NCBI RefSeq assembly: GCF_042677865.1
Contig: NZ_JBHUDD010000053.1
Coordinates: 62,001 to 126,000 of the forward strand
DNA from: Lutimaribacter salitolerans
GTDB taxonomy: Bacteria; Pseudomonadota; Alphaproteobacteria; Rhodobacterales; Rhodobacteraceae
Length of the DNA stretch: 64,000 nucleotides
Direction: 5' to 3'
In this document: one piece after another, positions 51,981 through 60,935 of the stretch
Position numbering within the stretch: the first letter of the stretch is position 1
Layout: each line of letters opens with the position of its first letter
Notes under the pieces: model-generated
What the model saw: the letters and a program-made list of their open reading frames with translations, nothing else
Database searches by the model: none
What the model was told of the DNA's origin: nothing
Position numbers and translations under genes: made by a program

Positions 51981-53246
51981 TTAGCTGCGGCCTTTCCAGG
52001 GCACCAGCCAGCGTTCGGCCATGCGGAACAGAATGTCGATGCCATAGCCGATCACCCCGATCAGGATGATCCCCATCAGCACCACGTCGGTCAGCTGGAA
52101 CCGGCTGGCGACCATGATCATCATGCCCGCGCCCTTTTCCGCCGCCACCAGTTCGGCGGCCACCACCGTGCCCCAGCACACGCCCATGGCAACCCGCGCG
52201 CCGGTGAAGATCTCGGGCAGGCTGTTGGGAATGATCACGTGGCGCAGGATCTGCCATTTGCTGGCCCCCAGCGAATAGGCGGCATGCACCTTGGTGATGT
52301 TGACCCCCGACACACCGGCGCGCGCCGAGATCGTCATGATCCAGAGGGCTGCGAGAAACAGCAGGATGATCTTGCCGCTCTCGCCAATCCCCGCCCAGAT
52401 GATCACCAGCGGGATCAGCGCAAGGGGCGGCACCGGGCGCATGAATTCGACGATGGGATCGAACCAGCCGCGAAACCAGTCACTCAGGCCCATGGCATAG
52501 CCCAGCGGGATGCCCACCGCCGCGCCAAGGATGAAGCCAAGCACGACGCGGTACAGCGACCAGCCCAGGTGCTCCCACAGGGTGAAGTTCTGATAGCCGG
52601 TGCTGGCGATCTCGGCCACCCGCGCTACCACGGCCTCGGGCGGGGGCAGCCAGATCGGCTCCATCTGCCACCCCTTGGGCGGCTCGTAGTTGAGCGACCC
52701 CTTGGACGTGACGGCAACGCGCCCGGCATCGGTGCGGACCTCGCCACCCGCCTCCACCGGCTGACCGTCGATGGCGACAATGCGCGCGCCATCGTCGCGG
52801 GTGATCTGGTCATTGGCGTCAAAGATCAGCAGCTTCGAGCGCCACGCCGCGACGGTGAGCGTGTCATTTCGTGCAAAGCCCTCGCCGGGGTCGATGTCAC
52901 GATCCTCGGCGCTTTCGCCGCGGTTGTGGACACGGATGAACACGGTGGCGTCGTCACGGCTGCCGTCCGGGGCCTCGACGGTATAGGTGAACTGCGTGTC
53001 GCCGACAAAGGGACCGGGCGCATGGACCGGCACCCAGTTGCTGCCGGTGAACGCCCCCCAGAGCAGGAATATAGTGACCACGGAAATCACGCTGGCCCAG
53101 CGATCGGGGCGCACCGCGCTTTCGTCGCCGAAGGTCACGGTCTTGAGCGACGAGAAATCGCGCCGTTCGGTCAGGCGGCGCGCGCCCAGACGGACGATGA
53201 CGAAAGCGGCGATGAAGATGCCGATATAGAGGACAAGGATGGTCAT
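51981..53246 (-). CDS. tauC: ABC transporter permease (taurine type) with extracytoplasmic Ig/cadherin-like insert
   Basis: 421 residues, against about 270 for a usual TauC/SsuC. TM1 at 1-20 and TM2 at 51-68 come first. Residues about 75-195 outside the membrane look like tandem-95/VCBS-type beta repeats: APGPFVGDTQFTYTVEAPDG (77-96), then RNDTLTVAAWRSKLLIFDAN, IVAIDGQPVEAGGEVRTDAG and GSLNYEPPKGW. The typical core starts at LPPPEAVVARV (200) and includes the EAA loop HAAYSLGASKWQILRHVIIP. It forms the channel for TauA-bound substrate. The start overlaps the tauB stop. Confidence 0.85.
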   Translation of the reverse strand: MTILVLYIGIFIAAFVIVRLGARRLTERRDFSSLKTVTFGDESAVRPDRWASVISVVTIFLLWGAFTGSNWVPVHAPGPFVGDTQFTYTVEAPDGSRDDATVFIRVHNRGESAEDRDIDPGEGFARNDTLTVAAWRSKLLIFDANDQITRDDGARIVAIDGQPVEAGGEVRTDAGRVAVTSKGSLNYEPPKGWQMEPIWLPPPEAVVARVAEIASTGYQNFTLWEHLGWSLYRVVLGFILGAAVGIPLGYAMGLSDWFRGWFDPIVEFMRPVPPLALIPLVIIWAGIGESGKIILLFLAALWIMTISARAGVSGVNITKVHAAYSLGASKWQILRHVIIPNSLPEIFTGARVAMGVCWGTVVAAELVAAEKGAGMMIMVASRFQLTDVVLMGIILIGVIGYGIDILFRMAERWLVPWKGRS

Positions 53247-54052
53247 GCCTGCTCGCCTTCGCCACGGCCCATGATCTCTTCTTCCATGTCCCAGATCATA
53301 CCCAGTATTTCTTCGCGCCGCTGGCCGAATTCAGGGTGTTTCTTGACCTCGCGCAGGTCCTGCCCCACGCCCATGTCGGCAAAGGGCAGGTTGTAATCCA
53401 TATGGATGCGCCCCGGACGCGGGGCCATGACCAGCAGGCGTTCGCCCAGCAACAGCGCCTCTTCCACGGAATGGGTGATCAGGATGATGGTCTTGCCTGT
53501 CTCCTTCCACAGCTTCAGGACCAGCCCCTGCATCTTTTCGCGGGTCAGCGCATCCAGCGCGCCCAGCGGCTCGTCCATCAGGATCACATCGGGGTCATTG
53601 GCCAGACAGCGCGCCAGCGCCACGCGCTGCTGCATGCCGCCCGACAGCTCGTAGATCGCCTTTTCCTTGAAATCGCGCAGGCCGACGACATTCAGCAGGT
53701 GATCCACCTCGGCACCATACTCCGACGCGCGCCGCCCGGCCATGCGCGGACCGAAACTGACGTTGTCGCGCACGTTCATCCATTCGAACAGCGCGCCCTG
53801 CTGGAACACCATGCCGCGTTCGGCGTCCGGCCCCTTGACCGCGTGGCCGTTCAGGGTGATGCGCCCTTGGGTCGGGGCCAGAAACCCCGCGAGGATGTTC
53901 AAAAGCGTGGTCTTGCCGCAGCCCGACGGCCCCAGCACCGACAGCAGTTCGCCGGGGTTGAGGGTCAGCGACACGTCCTGCAACGCCTGCACATGCCCGC
54001 CGTTCGGCAGATCGAACCGCATGGAGATGTTTTCGATGGAAAGCCCGGTCAT
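53243..54052 (-). CDS. tauB: Taurine-type ABC transporter ATP-binding protein
   Basis: 269 residues from ATG 54052. Walker A GPSGCGKTTLLNILAGF, signature LSGGMQQRVALARCLAN, and Walker B VILMDEPLGALDALTREKM; close to NitT/TauT-family ATPases, with a C-terminal tail (HPEFGQRREEILGMIWDMEEE) seen in this family. It energises uptake through TauC. Upstream of tauC with a 4-bp overlap and downstream of tauA by 63 bp. Confidence 0.9.
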   Translation of the reverse strand: MTGLSIENISMRFDLPNGGHVQALQDVSLTLNPGELLSVLGPSGCGKTTLLNILAGFLAPTQGRITLNGHAVKGPDAERGMVFQQGALFEWMNVRDNVSFGPRMAGRRASEYGAEVDHLLNVVGLRDFKEKAIYELSGGMQQRVALARCLANDPDVILMDEPLGALDALTREKMQGLVLKLWKETGKTIILITHSVEEALLLGERLLVMAPRPGRIHMDYNLPFADMGVGQDLREVKKHPEFGQRREEILGMIWDMEEEIMGRGEGEQA

Positions 54053-54115
54053 TGCCTGCCTTTTCTTGTCGTTGACCGGGCGCGCCGCCACCTGCTGACG
54101 CGCCCGGGCCGGTGA

Positions 54116-55111
54116 TCACATGCCTTGCGCCGACGCCAGCGGGCCGGTGTTGACATGGGTTTCATAGCTGTCCAGCGCGGCACCGATGCTGCCGGCCTCG
54201 ACAAACACATCGGCCACGCCCTTCATGAACTCCTGCGCGCCACCGCCCAGCCATTTGGCGGTCAACTGATCCTCGACCGTGGGAAAGACGAAGGTGTCGA
54301 TGGTGGTGGCGGTGGCGTCCATATCCATGCCGCTGTCCTGTGCGATGACCGGCAGCATGGTGTCGCGGTTGGCCGGATCGGCCCACATCGCGTTGGCATC
54401 CGCCGTCACTTTCAGGAAGGCCGCCACAAGTTCGGGGTTCTCCGCCACAAAGGACGACGGCCCCGAGGTGACGTCGAAAACCAGAATGCCCAGGTCTTCC
54501 TTCTCCGCACCGGTCAGCAGGACATTGCCATGCTCTTCGGCGCGGCGCAGCGACCCGCCCCAGCCGCAGAACATGTCGACAGCCCCCTGCGCGATGGCGG
54601 CGGCCCCTTCGGGCGGGGCCATGTTGACGATCTCCATCGACGAGATGTCCACGCCGAAATGGGTCATCTGCTTGAGGTATCCGTAATGCGCGGCGGTGCC
54701 CAGCGGCACGGCCACCTTCTTGCCCGCCAGTTCGTCCGCGCTGTCCTTGTCGATTTCCAGATCGGCGCGCACCACGCAGTTGTCGTTGTCGGCATAGCTG
54801 ACCGCCACATCGACGATCTGCAGGTCCTGCCCGGCGCTGGTGGCCACCACGAAGGGCGGCACGCCCTGCGACACCGACAGGTGCACGTCGCCGCTGGCCA
54901 TGGCCGCGCTCATCGCGGTGCCGGTGTCAAAGGCGCGCCAGTTGACGGTGACGCCCAGCGCCTCGTCATAGGTGCCCTGTACCTTGGCGTACTGGAACGG
55001 CATCGGCCATTCCAGGAAATAGGCCACGGTGATCTCGTCCATCGCCTGTGCGGCACCGGTCATCAGCGCCAGCGCGGCTGCGGCGGATGTCAGCCTGGAT
55101 GTCAGCTTCAT
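54116..55111 (-). CDS. tauA: Taurine-type ABC transporter substrate-binding protein
   Basis: 331 residues from ATG 55111 with signal peptide MKLTSRLTSAAAALALMTG..AAQA. NMT1/TauT-type receptor features include TVAYFLEWPMPFQYAKVQGTYDEALG, VPLGTAAHYGYLKQM and GAVDMFCGWGGSLRR. A periplasmic taurine or sulfonate receptor is inferred from the neighbouring tpa and xsc. First gene of tauABC, divergent from tpa. Confidence 0.88.
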   Translation of the reverse strand: MKLTSRLTSAAAALALMTGAAQAMDEITVAYFLEWPMPFQYAKVQGTYDEALGVTVNWRAFDTGTAMSAAMASGDVHLSVSQGVPPFVVATSAGQDLQIVDVAVSYADNDNCVVRADLEIDKDSADELAGKKVAVPLGTAAHYGYLKQMTHFGVDISSMEIVNMAPPEGAAAIAQGAVDMFCGWGGSLRRAEEHGNVLLTGAEKEDLGILVFDVTSGPSSFVAENPELVAAFLKVTADANAMWADPANRDTMLPVIAQDSGMDMDATATTIDTFVFPTVEDQLTAKWLGGGAQEFMKGVADVFVEAGSIGAALDSYETHVNTGPLASAQGM

Positions 55112-55527
55112 GTGTCGTCTCCCGTTGGTCTTTTGTTTGTCCGTCCGGCCTGCGCCGCACCCTTGGGCCTGCGCGGGGCGGATCTGTTTTGTCTGCACGC
55201 GTGGCGGCGCTGTGGGTGAAAAAATCCTGCCACGCCCGTTTATGGGACGGGAAAACCCGATTCCGATCAATGGTTTTGCGCCTGTTTCGCAGGCGATGCC
55301 CGAAAATTCGGCAGCACCCCGGGGATCGCGGCGGCGCAAAACCCGTGTGATTTCCATCGAGTCTGGCAAGGATTTCAGCAGGTGCCGCCGGTGGCGCAAA
55401 GATCTGGCGCTATCAGCGCGTCCGATCTGGTCCTATTTTTCCAAACGCGGGCAGAGTGTGATAAGTTCAGACAAAACCCGCGTAGCGCGCGGCGTTTCCC
55501 CGTTTCCCAAGATATGCGGAGCACACC
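55112..55527. other. Divergent tauA-tpa promoter region (416 bp)
   Basis: The longest gap in the window. It holds the TauR-type direct repeats (55404-55436), a tpa -10-like TGATAA at 55459-55464, and the unmarked tauA promoter toward 55150. No ORF in it has a ribosome site. The tpa start at 55528 is preceded by a weak GCGGAGCACACC site. Confidence 0.6.
55404..55436. promoter_or_regulatory. TauR-type direct repeat CTGGCGCTAT-N13-CTGGTCCTAT
   Basis: Two 10-mers starting exactly 23 bp apart, the second ending 92 bp before the tpa start. The same arrangement, also with 23-bp period, is found upstream of xsc (59039-59071). TauR of Rhodobacter capsulatus is reported to bind CTGGAC-type direct repeats, and the sites here share CTGG and the TA-rich end. 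Confidence 0.72.
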
Positions 55528-56919
55528 ATGGACGGAACATTCGACAACGACCTGACCAAGATCGAGGACATGGACCGCGCCCATGTCTGGCACCACCTGA
55601 TGCAGCACAAGCCGCTGGAAACCGGCGCGCCGCGCATCATCGTCGAGGGCAAGGGCATCCATGTCTGGGACCAGCACGGGCGGCAGCATCTCGACGGTGT
55701 CTCGGGCGGGGTCTGGACCGTGAACGTGGGCTATGGCCGCGAAAGCATCGCCAATGCGGTGCGCGACCAGTTGATCAAGATGAACTATTTCGCAGGCTCC
55801 ACCGGGTCGATCCCTGGTGCCATGTTCTCGGAGCGGCTGATCTCCAAGATGCCGGGGATGAGCCGGGTGTATTACACCAACTCGGGCTCCGAGGCGAACG
55901 AGAAGGCCTTTAAGATGATCCGCCAGATCGCGCACAAACGCCATGGCGGCAAGAAGACCAAGATCCTGTACCGCGACCGCGATTACCACGGCTCGACCAT
56001 CGGGGCGATGAGCGCCGGCGGTCAGGATGAGCGCAACGCGCAATACGGCCCCTTTGCCCCCGATTTCATCCGCGTCCCGCATTGCATGGAATACCGCAAG
56101 CATGAACAGGACGGCGCGCCCGAAGAGAACTATGGCGAGTGGGCCGCCGAGCAGATCGAACAGGTGATCCTGCGCGAAGGCCCCGATACGGTGGGCGGGC
56201 TGTGTCTTGAACCCGTGACGGCTGGCGGTGGCGTCATCACCCCGCCCGAGGGGTATTGGCAGAAGGTGCAGGAAATCTGCCGCAAGTACGACGTGCTGCT
56301 GCATATCGACGAGGTCGTCTGCGGCGTGGGCCGCACCGGCACCGAATGGTTCGGCTATCAGCACTACGGCATCGAGCCGGATTTCGTGACCATGGCCAAG
56401 GGTGTGGCATCGGGCTATGCCGCCATCGCCTGCTGCGTCACGACCGAACGGGTGTTCGACATGTTCAAGGATGACGTCGAAGACCCGTTGAACTATTTCC
56501 GCGACATTTCCACCTTTGGCGGCTGCACCGCCGGCCCCGCGGCGGCGCTGGAAAACATGCGCATCATCGAGGATGAGGGGCTGCTGGAAAACACCACGCG
56601 GATGGGCGATTACATGCTGGATCAGCTGTGGGCGCTGGCCGACAAGCACAAGGTCATTGGCGATGTGCGCGGCAAGGGTCTGTTTCTGGGCGTCGAGCTG
56701 GTGGCCGATCGCGACACGCGCGACCCCGTGGCCGAAAAGCTGGCGCAGAAGGTGGTTGCGGAATGCAACGCGCAGGCGGTCATCATCGGCGTCACCAACC
56801 GCTCGATCCCCGGCAAGAACAACACCCTGTGCTACAGCCCCGCGCTGATCGCCACCAAGGATCACATCGACGAGCTGGTGACGGCAACCGACGTGGCGCT
56901 GACCCGCGTCTTCGGCTGA
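55528..56919 (+). CDS. tpa: Taurine:pyruvate aminotransferase
   Basis: 463 residues, class III aminotransferase. Features: TNSGSEANEKAFKMIRQIAHKRHG, YHGSTIGAMSAGGQ, HIDEVVCGVGRTGTEWFGYQ, and the PLP lysine in TMAKGVASGY (K291). The length and the VWHHLMQHKPLETGAPRII start resemble Tpa of Rhodobacterales. It converts taurine plus pyruvate to sulfoacetaldehyde and alanine. It is divergent from tauABC and close to tauR and xsc, which fixes the role. Confidence 0.93.
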   Translation: MDGTFDNDLTKIEDMDRAHVWHHLMQHKPLETGAPRIIVEGKGIHVWDQHGRQHLDGVSGGVWTVNVGYGRESIANAVRDQLIKMNYFAGSTGSIPGAMFSERLISKMPGMSRVYYTNSGSEANEKAFKMIRQIAHKRHGGKKTKILYRDRDYHGSTIGAMSAGGQDERNAQYGPFAPDFIRVPHCMEYRKHEQDGAPEENYGEWAAEQIEQVILREGPDTVGGLCLEPVTAGGGVITPPEGYWQKVQEICRKYDVLLHIDEVVCGVGRTGTEWFGYQHYGIEPDFVTMAKGVASGYAAIACCVTTERVFDMFKDDVEDPLNYFRDISTFGGCTAGPAAALENMRIIEDEGLLENTTRMGDYMLDQLWALADKHKVIGDVRGKGLFLGVELVADRDTRDPVAEKLAQKVVAECNAQAVIIGVTNRSIPGKNNTLCYSPALIATKDHIDELVTATDVALTRVFG

Positions 56920-56932
56920 CCGTTCGGTCATG

Positions 56933-56988
56933 GGGGTGGGTTGGCACCCACCCTACCGACCCCCGTAGGGTGGGTGCCAACCCACCCC
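56933..56988. repeat. GTAGGGTGGG palindrome (copy 3), 24-bp arms
   Basis: A perfect 24-bp inverted repeat (arms 56933-56956 and 56965-56988) with an 8-nt loop, 14 bp after the tpa stop, in the convergent gap between tpa and the monooxygenase-like gene. The arms contain GTAGGGTGGGTGCCAACCCA, so each arm is itself partly palindromic. The strongest of three copies. Confidence 0.85.
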
Positions 56989-57036
56989 GTGCCTTATCAA
57001 TCACTCAAGGCCGCGACGTGCCTCTTCGGCCTGACA

Positions 57037-57073
57037 GCCCGCCGGATCATGCGACCGGCGGGCGTTTTCTTTC
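57037..57073 (+). terminator. Rho-independent terminator of tpa
   Basis: Stem GCCCGCCGG / CCGGCGGGC (9 bp, 9-nt loop) followed by GTTTTCTTT. The T-tract overlaps the last codon region of the convergent monooxygenase-like gene. Confidence 0.82.
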
Positions 57074-57419
57074 AGACGCCATGCGCGGCGCGGCTGTCTT
57101 TCGGGGCCTGCGCGCGGCTGTCCATGCCATAGTCGCGGATCACCCCCGCGACCCGCAAACGATAGCCCGCGAACATCACGTCACGCCCTTCGCGCTGTGC
57201 GCCGCGGTGCTGCGGCAGGTTGCGCCAGGCCTCAAGCGCGGCCTCATCCTCCCAGAACGAGATGGACAGCAGCTTGCCCGGGGTCGTCAGGCTCTGGAAC
57301 CGCTCGACGCTGATGAAACCGGGGATGCCTTCGGCCAGCGGGCGCATCCTGGCGGCCATGTCCAGATACGGCTGTTCCTGCCCTTCGGCGGGGAAAACCT
57401 CGAAGATGACGGCGATCAT
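57072..57419 (-). CDS. Antibiotic biosynthesis monooxygenase (ABM) family protein
   Basis: 115 residues from ATG 57419. The ferredoxin-like ABM fold is seen in IAVIFEVFPAEGQEQPYLDMAARM, GFISVERFQSLTTPGKLLSISFWED and EAWRNLPQHRGAQ. Functions in the family vary from quinol monooxygenase to heme handling. It is divergent from tauR and convergent to tpa, so a link with taurine metabolism is only positional. Confidence 0.82.
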   Translation of the reverse strand: MIAVIFEVFPAEGQEQPYLDMAARMRPLAEGIPGFISVERFQSLTTPGKLLSISFWEDEAALEAWRNLPQHRGAQREGRDVMFAGYRLRVAGVIRDYGMDSRAQAPKDSRAAHGV

Positions 57420-57576
57420 GTAACCCTCCTGCATGGTGGCGGGCAGGGTCAAAGACCTGCCTGCCCGCACCGCTCCTATCCGCAGGGCGCGCCGGTGTCA
57501 CCCCAAGGCTAACGGAACCGGGCGACCAGCCATAATGCCAGTTTACCACCTCTGTATATCCAGATAACGTGACCGA

Positions 57577-59031
57577 ATGGCGATCCCGGTGGAAACCTTT
57601 TACCTTGATGCGCGCGGGCAGGCGACGTTGCAGGCGCGCATCCAGCAGATGATCGCACAGGGCATCCTGTCGGGGCGGTTCCGGCGCGGCGAAAAACTGC
57701 CCTCGACCCGGAAGCTGGCCGCGCATCTGGGCGTCAGCCGGATCACAGTGACCCTGGCCTATACCGAGCTTGTCGCCTCGGATTACCTGATGTCGCGCGG
57801 GCGGTCGGGCTATTTCGTATCCGACAATGCGCCCGAGCCGCCTCCCGTCCCGGCCCTGACCGTGCCTGCCGACCGGGTGGACTGGACCCGCGCCATCGGC
57901 CAGCGGTTCACCGGCGGGGCCGCGCCGGACAAGCCGCTGGACTGGGCGCGCTACCCTTACCCGTTCATCTATGGCCAGACCGATGCAAGCCTGTTCGATC
58001 ACGCCAACTGGCGGCTCTGCGCGGTGCAGACGCTGGGGCAGCGCGATTTCGCGGCGCTGACCAGCGATCAGTATGATCAGGACGATCCGCAACTGGTGGA
58101 GTTCATCGCCCGCCACACCCTGCCCCGGCGCGGCATCATCGCCACCCCGTCGCAGATCCTGGTCACGATGGGTGCGCAGAACGCGCTGTGGCTGGCGGCG
58201 CAGGTGCTGCTGACGCAGCGCAGGCGCGCGGCGGTCGAAGACCCGTGTTACCCGGCGCTGCGCGACGTGCTGACCCACACGCGCTGCCATCTGTCGGCGG
58301 TGCCGGTGGATGGCGACGGGCTGCCGCCCGAGCTGATCCCCGACGGCACCGACGTGATCTTCACCACTCCGTCGCACCAGTCGCCCACATCCGCCACCAT
58401 GCCGCTGGCACGCCGTCATGCCCTGCTGGACCGTGCCCGCGCGCTGGAGGCGCTGATCGTCGAGGATGACTACGAGTTCGAGATGGCGTTCCTGCGCGCC
58501 CCCTCGCCCGCGCTGAAATCGCTGGATGAGGACGGGCGCGTGATCTATGCAGGCAGCTTTTCCAAGTCGCTGTTTCCGGGGCTGCGGCTGGGCTATCTGG
58601 TGGGCTCCGCCCCCTTCATCGCCGAGGCGCGCGCACTGCGGGCCAGCGTCCTGCGCCATCCACCGGGGCTGATGCAGCGGGCGGCGGCCTATTTCCTGAG
58701 CCTTGGCCATTACGACGCGCTGATCCGGCGCACGGCCAGGGCCTATGCCGAGCGTCGCCACGTGATGGAGGCAGCGATTGCCGCCGAGGGCCTGAGCATC
58801 GCGGGGCGCGGCGCGCATGGCGGGTCATCCTTCTGGATGCAGGCCCCCGAGGACACGGATACCGATGCTCTGGCGCTGGCGCTGCGCGGCGATGGCGTGC
58901 TGATTGAACCCGGGCGGCCGTTCTTTGCGGGCGATGCCCCGCCGGGGCGGTTCTACCGGCTGGCCTATTCCTCGATCCCGTCCGAGCGGATACCCGAAGG
59001 CGTGGCACGGATCGCGCGGGCGATGCGATAG
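57577..59031 (+). CDS. tauR: MocR-type GntR/aminotransferase regulator TauR
   Basis: 484 residues. An N-terminal GntR winged helix (ARIQQMIAQGILSGRFRRGEKLPSTRKLAAHLGVSRITVTLAY, in pieces) is joined to a fold-type-I aminotransferase domain with the PLP lysine in AGSFSKSLFPGLRLGY. MocR regulators sense PLP-amino compounds. Its place between tpa and xsc identifies it as TauR, the taurine-responsive activator. The two CTGG direct-repeat pairs at 55404 and 59039 are probable targets. Confidence 0.92.
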   Translation: MAIPVETFYLDARGQATLQARIQQMIAQGILSGRFRRGEKLPSTRKLAAHLGVSRITVTLAYTELVASDYLMSRGRSGYFVSDNAPEPPPVPALTVPADRVDWTRAIGQRFTGGAAPDKPLDWARYPYPFIYGQTDASLFDHANWRLCAVQTLGQRDFAALTSDQYDQDDPQLVEFIARHTLPRRGIIATPSQILVTMGAQNALWLAAQVLLTQRRRAAVEDPCYPALRDVLTHTRCHLSAVPVDGDGLPPELIPDGTDVIFTTPSHQSPTSATMPLARRHALLDRARALEALIVEDDYEFEMAFLRAPSPALKSLDEDGRVIYAGSFSKSLFPGLRLGYLVGSAPFIAEARALRASVLRHPPGLMQRAAAYFLSLGHYDALIRRTARAYAERRHVMEAAIAAEGLSIAGRGAHGGSSFWMQAPEDTDTDALALALRGDGVLIEPGRPFFAGDAPPGRFYRLAYSSIPSERIPEGVARIARAMR

Positions 59032-59038
59032 CCCCTAT

Positions 59039-59071
59039 CTGGCCTTAAGCCACGCAACACACTGGCCCTAT
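59039..59071. promoter_or_regulatory. TauR-type direct repeat CTGGCCTTAA-N13-CTGGCCCTAT upstream of xsc
   Basis: Same 23-bp period as upstream of tpa. The second repeat ends 84 bp before the xsc start, followed 20 bp later by a TACCCT -10-like hexamer, so the repeats sit near -35 as an activator would. Confidence 0.75.
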
Positions 59072-59154
59072 CGCCCCCCGCCCCAGCCGCTACCCTGCAG
59101 CGTAACATCGGCCACAGGCCGAATCCCGATTGCCCCATCCAAGGACCGTGACAA

Positions 59155-60930
59155 ATGAAGATGACCACCGAAGAAGCATTCGTCAAAACCCTGCAGATGC
59201 ATGGCATCGAACATGCGTTCGGCATCATCGGCTCGGCCTTCATGCCGATTTCCGACCTGTTTCCGCAGGCAGGCATCCAGTTCTGGGACTGCGCGCATGA
59301 AGGCTCGGGCGGGATGATGGCCGATGGCTATACCCGCGCGACCGGCAAGATGAGCATGATGATCGCCCAGAACGGCCCCGGAATCACCAATTTCGTGACG
59401 GCGGTGAAAACCGCCTACTGGAACCACACGCCGCTGTTGCTGGTGACCCCTCAGGCCGCCAACAAGACCATCGGCATGGGCGGGTTTCAGGAGGTCGCGC
59501 AGATGGACCTGTTCAAGGACATGGTCGCCTATCAGGAAGAGGTGCGCGACCCCAGCCGCGTGGCCGAGGTGCTGAACCGCGTGATCCTTCAGGCACGGCG
59601 CCATTCGGCCCCGGCCCAGATCAACATGCCACGCGATTACTGGACGCAGGTGATCGATATCGACCTGCCCGCCGTGGTCGAATTCGAACGCCCCGGCGGC
59701 GGGGATACCGCGATTGCCGAGGCTGCCGCACTGCTGTCGAAGGCGAAGTTCCCCGTCATCCTGAACGGGGCGGGCGTGGTGCTGGGCGGGGCAATCCCTG
59801 ACAGCATGGCGCTGGCCGAACGGCTGGATGCGCCGGTCTGCGTGGGCTATCAGCACAACGATGCCTTTCCGGGCAATCACCCGCTGTTTGCCGGGCCCTT
59901 GGGCTACAATGGCTCCAAGGCCGCGATGGAGCTGATTGCCAAGGCGGATGTGGTGCTGTGCCTTGGCACGCGGCTCAACCCGTTCTCAACCCTGCCGGGA
60001 TACGGGATCGACTACTGGCCCAAGGATGCCGCCATCATCCAGGTCGATATCAACCCCGACCGGATCGGCCTGACCAAACCCGTCAGCGTGGGCATCGTGG
60101 GCGATGCGAAGAAGGTGGCGCAGGGCATTTTCGAACGGCTGTCGGACACCGCAGGCGATGGCGGGCGGATCGAGCGGAAATCGCTGATCGCGCAGACGAA
60201 ATCGGCCTGGGCGCAGCAACTGGCCAGCATGGACCACGAAGAGGACGACCCCGGCACCAACTGGAACGCCCGCGCGCGCGCCGACAAGCCCGACTGGATG
60301 AGCCCGCGCATGGCCTGGCGCGCGATCCAGTCCGCCCTGCCGCGCGAGGCGATCATCAGCAGCGACATCGGCAACAACTGCGCCATCGGCAACGCCTATC
60401 CCAGCTTCGAGGAGGGGCGCAAATACCTGGCCCCGGGCCTGTTCGGCCCCTGCGGCTATGGCCTGCCCAGCATCGTCGGCGCCAAGATCGGCTGCCCCGA
60501 CGTGCCGGTCGTGGGCTTTGCCGGGGACGGCGCGTTCGGCATCGCGGTGACCGAACTGACCGCGATCGGCCGCCCGGAATGGCCCGCGATCACCATGGTG
60601 GTGTTCCGCAACTACCAATGGGGCGCGGAAAAGCGCAATTCGACGCTGTGGTATGACGACAATTTCGTAGGCACCGAACTGGACGATCAGGTCTCTTACG
60701 CCGGAATCGCCACCGCCTGCGGCCTGCGGGGCGTGCAGGCCCGCACGATGGAAGAACTGACCGCCGCTCTGTCATTGGCGATCACCGACCAGATGGAGCA
60801 CGGCAAGACCACCCTGATCGAGGCGCTGATCAATCAGGAACTCGGCGAGCCGTTCCGCCGCGACGCGATGATGAAACCCGTGGCCGTCGCGGGCATCAAC
60901 CGGGGGGATATGCGCCCGCAGGCGGTGTGA
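59155..60930 (+). CDS. xsc: Sulfoacetaldehyde acetyltransferase
   Basis: 591 residues. ThDP-dependent: FGIIGSAFMPISDLFPQAGIQFWDCAHE, MMIAQNGPGITNFVTAVKTAYW and the diphosphate site GDGAFGIAVTELTAIGRPEWPAITMVVFRNYQWG (in pieces). It converts sulfoacetaldehyde plus phosphate to acetyl phosphate and sulfite, directly downstream of the Tpa product. A phosphotransacetylase gene, often the next gene, is not here; two exporter/oxidase genes follow instead. Confidence 0.95.
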   Translation: MKMTTEEAFVKTLQMHGIEHAFGIIGSAFMPISDLFPQAGIQFWDCAHEGSGGMMADGYTRATGKMSMMIAQNGPGITNFVTAVKTAYWNHTPLLLVTPQAANKTIGMGGFQEVAQMDLFKDMVAYQEEVRDPSRVAEVLNRVILQARRHSAPAQINMPRDYWTQVIDIDLPAVVEFERPGGGDTAIAEAAALLSKAKFPVILNGAGVVLGGAIPDSMALAERLDAPVCVGYQHNDAFPGNHPLFAGPLGYNGSKAAMELIAKADVVLCLGTRLNPFSTLPGYGIDYWPKDAAIIQVDINPDRIGLTKPVSVGIVGDAKKVAQGIFERLSDTAGDGGRIERKSLIAQTKSAWAQQLASMDHEEDDPGTNWNARARADKPDWMSPRMAWRAIQSALPREAIISSDIGNNCAIGNAYPSFEEGRKYLAPGLFGPCGYGLPSIVGAKIGCPDVPVVGFAGDGAFGIAVTELTAIGRPEWPAITMVVFRNYQWGAEKRNSTLWYDDNFVGTELDDQVSYAGIATACGLRGVQARTMEELTAALSLAITDQMEHGKTTLIEALINQELGEPFRRDAMMKPVAVAGINRGDMRPQAV

Positions 60931-60935
60931 CGTGC

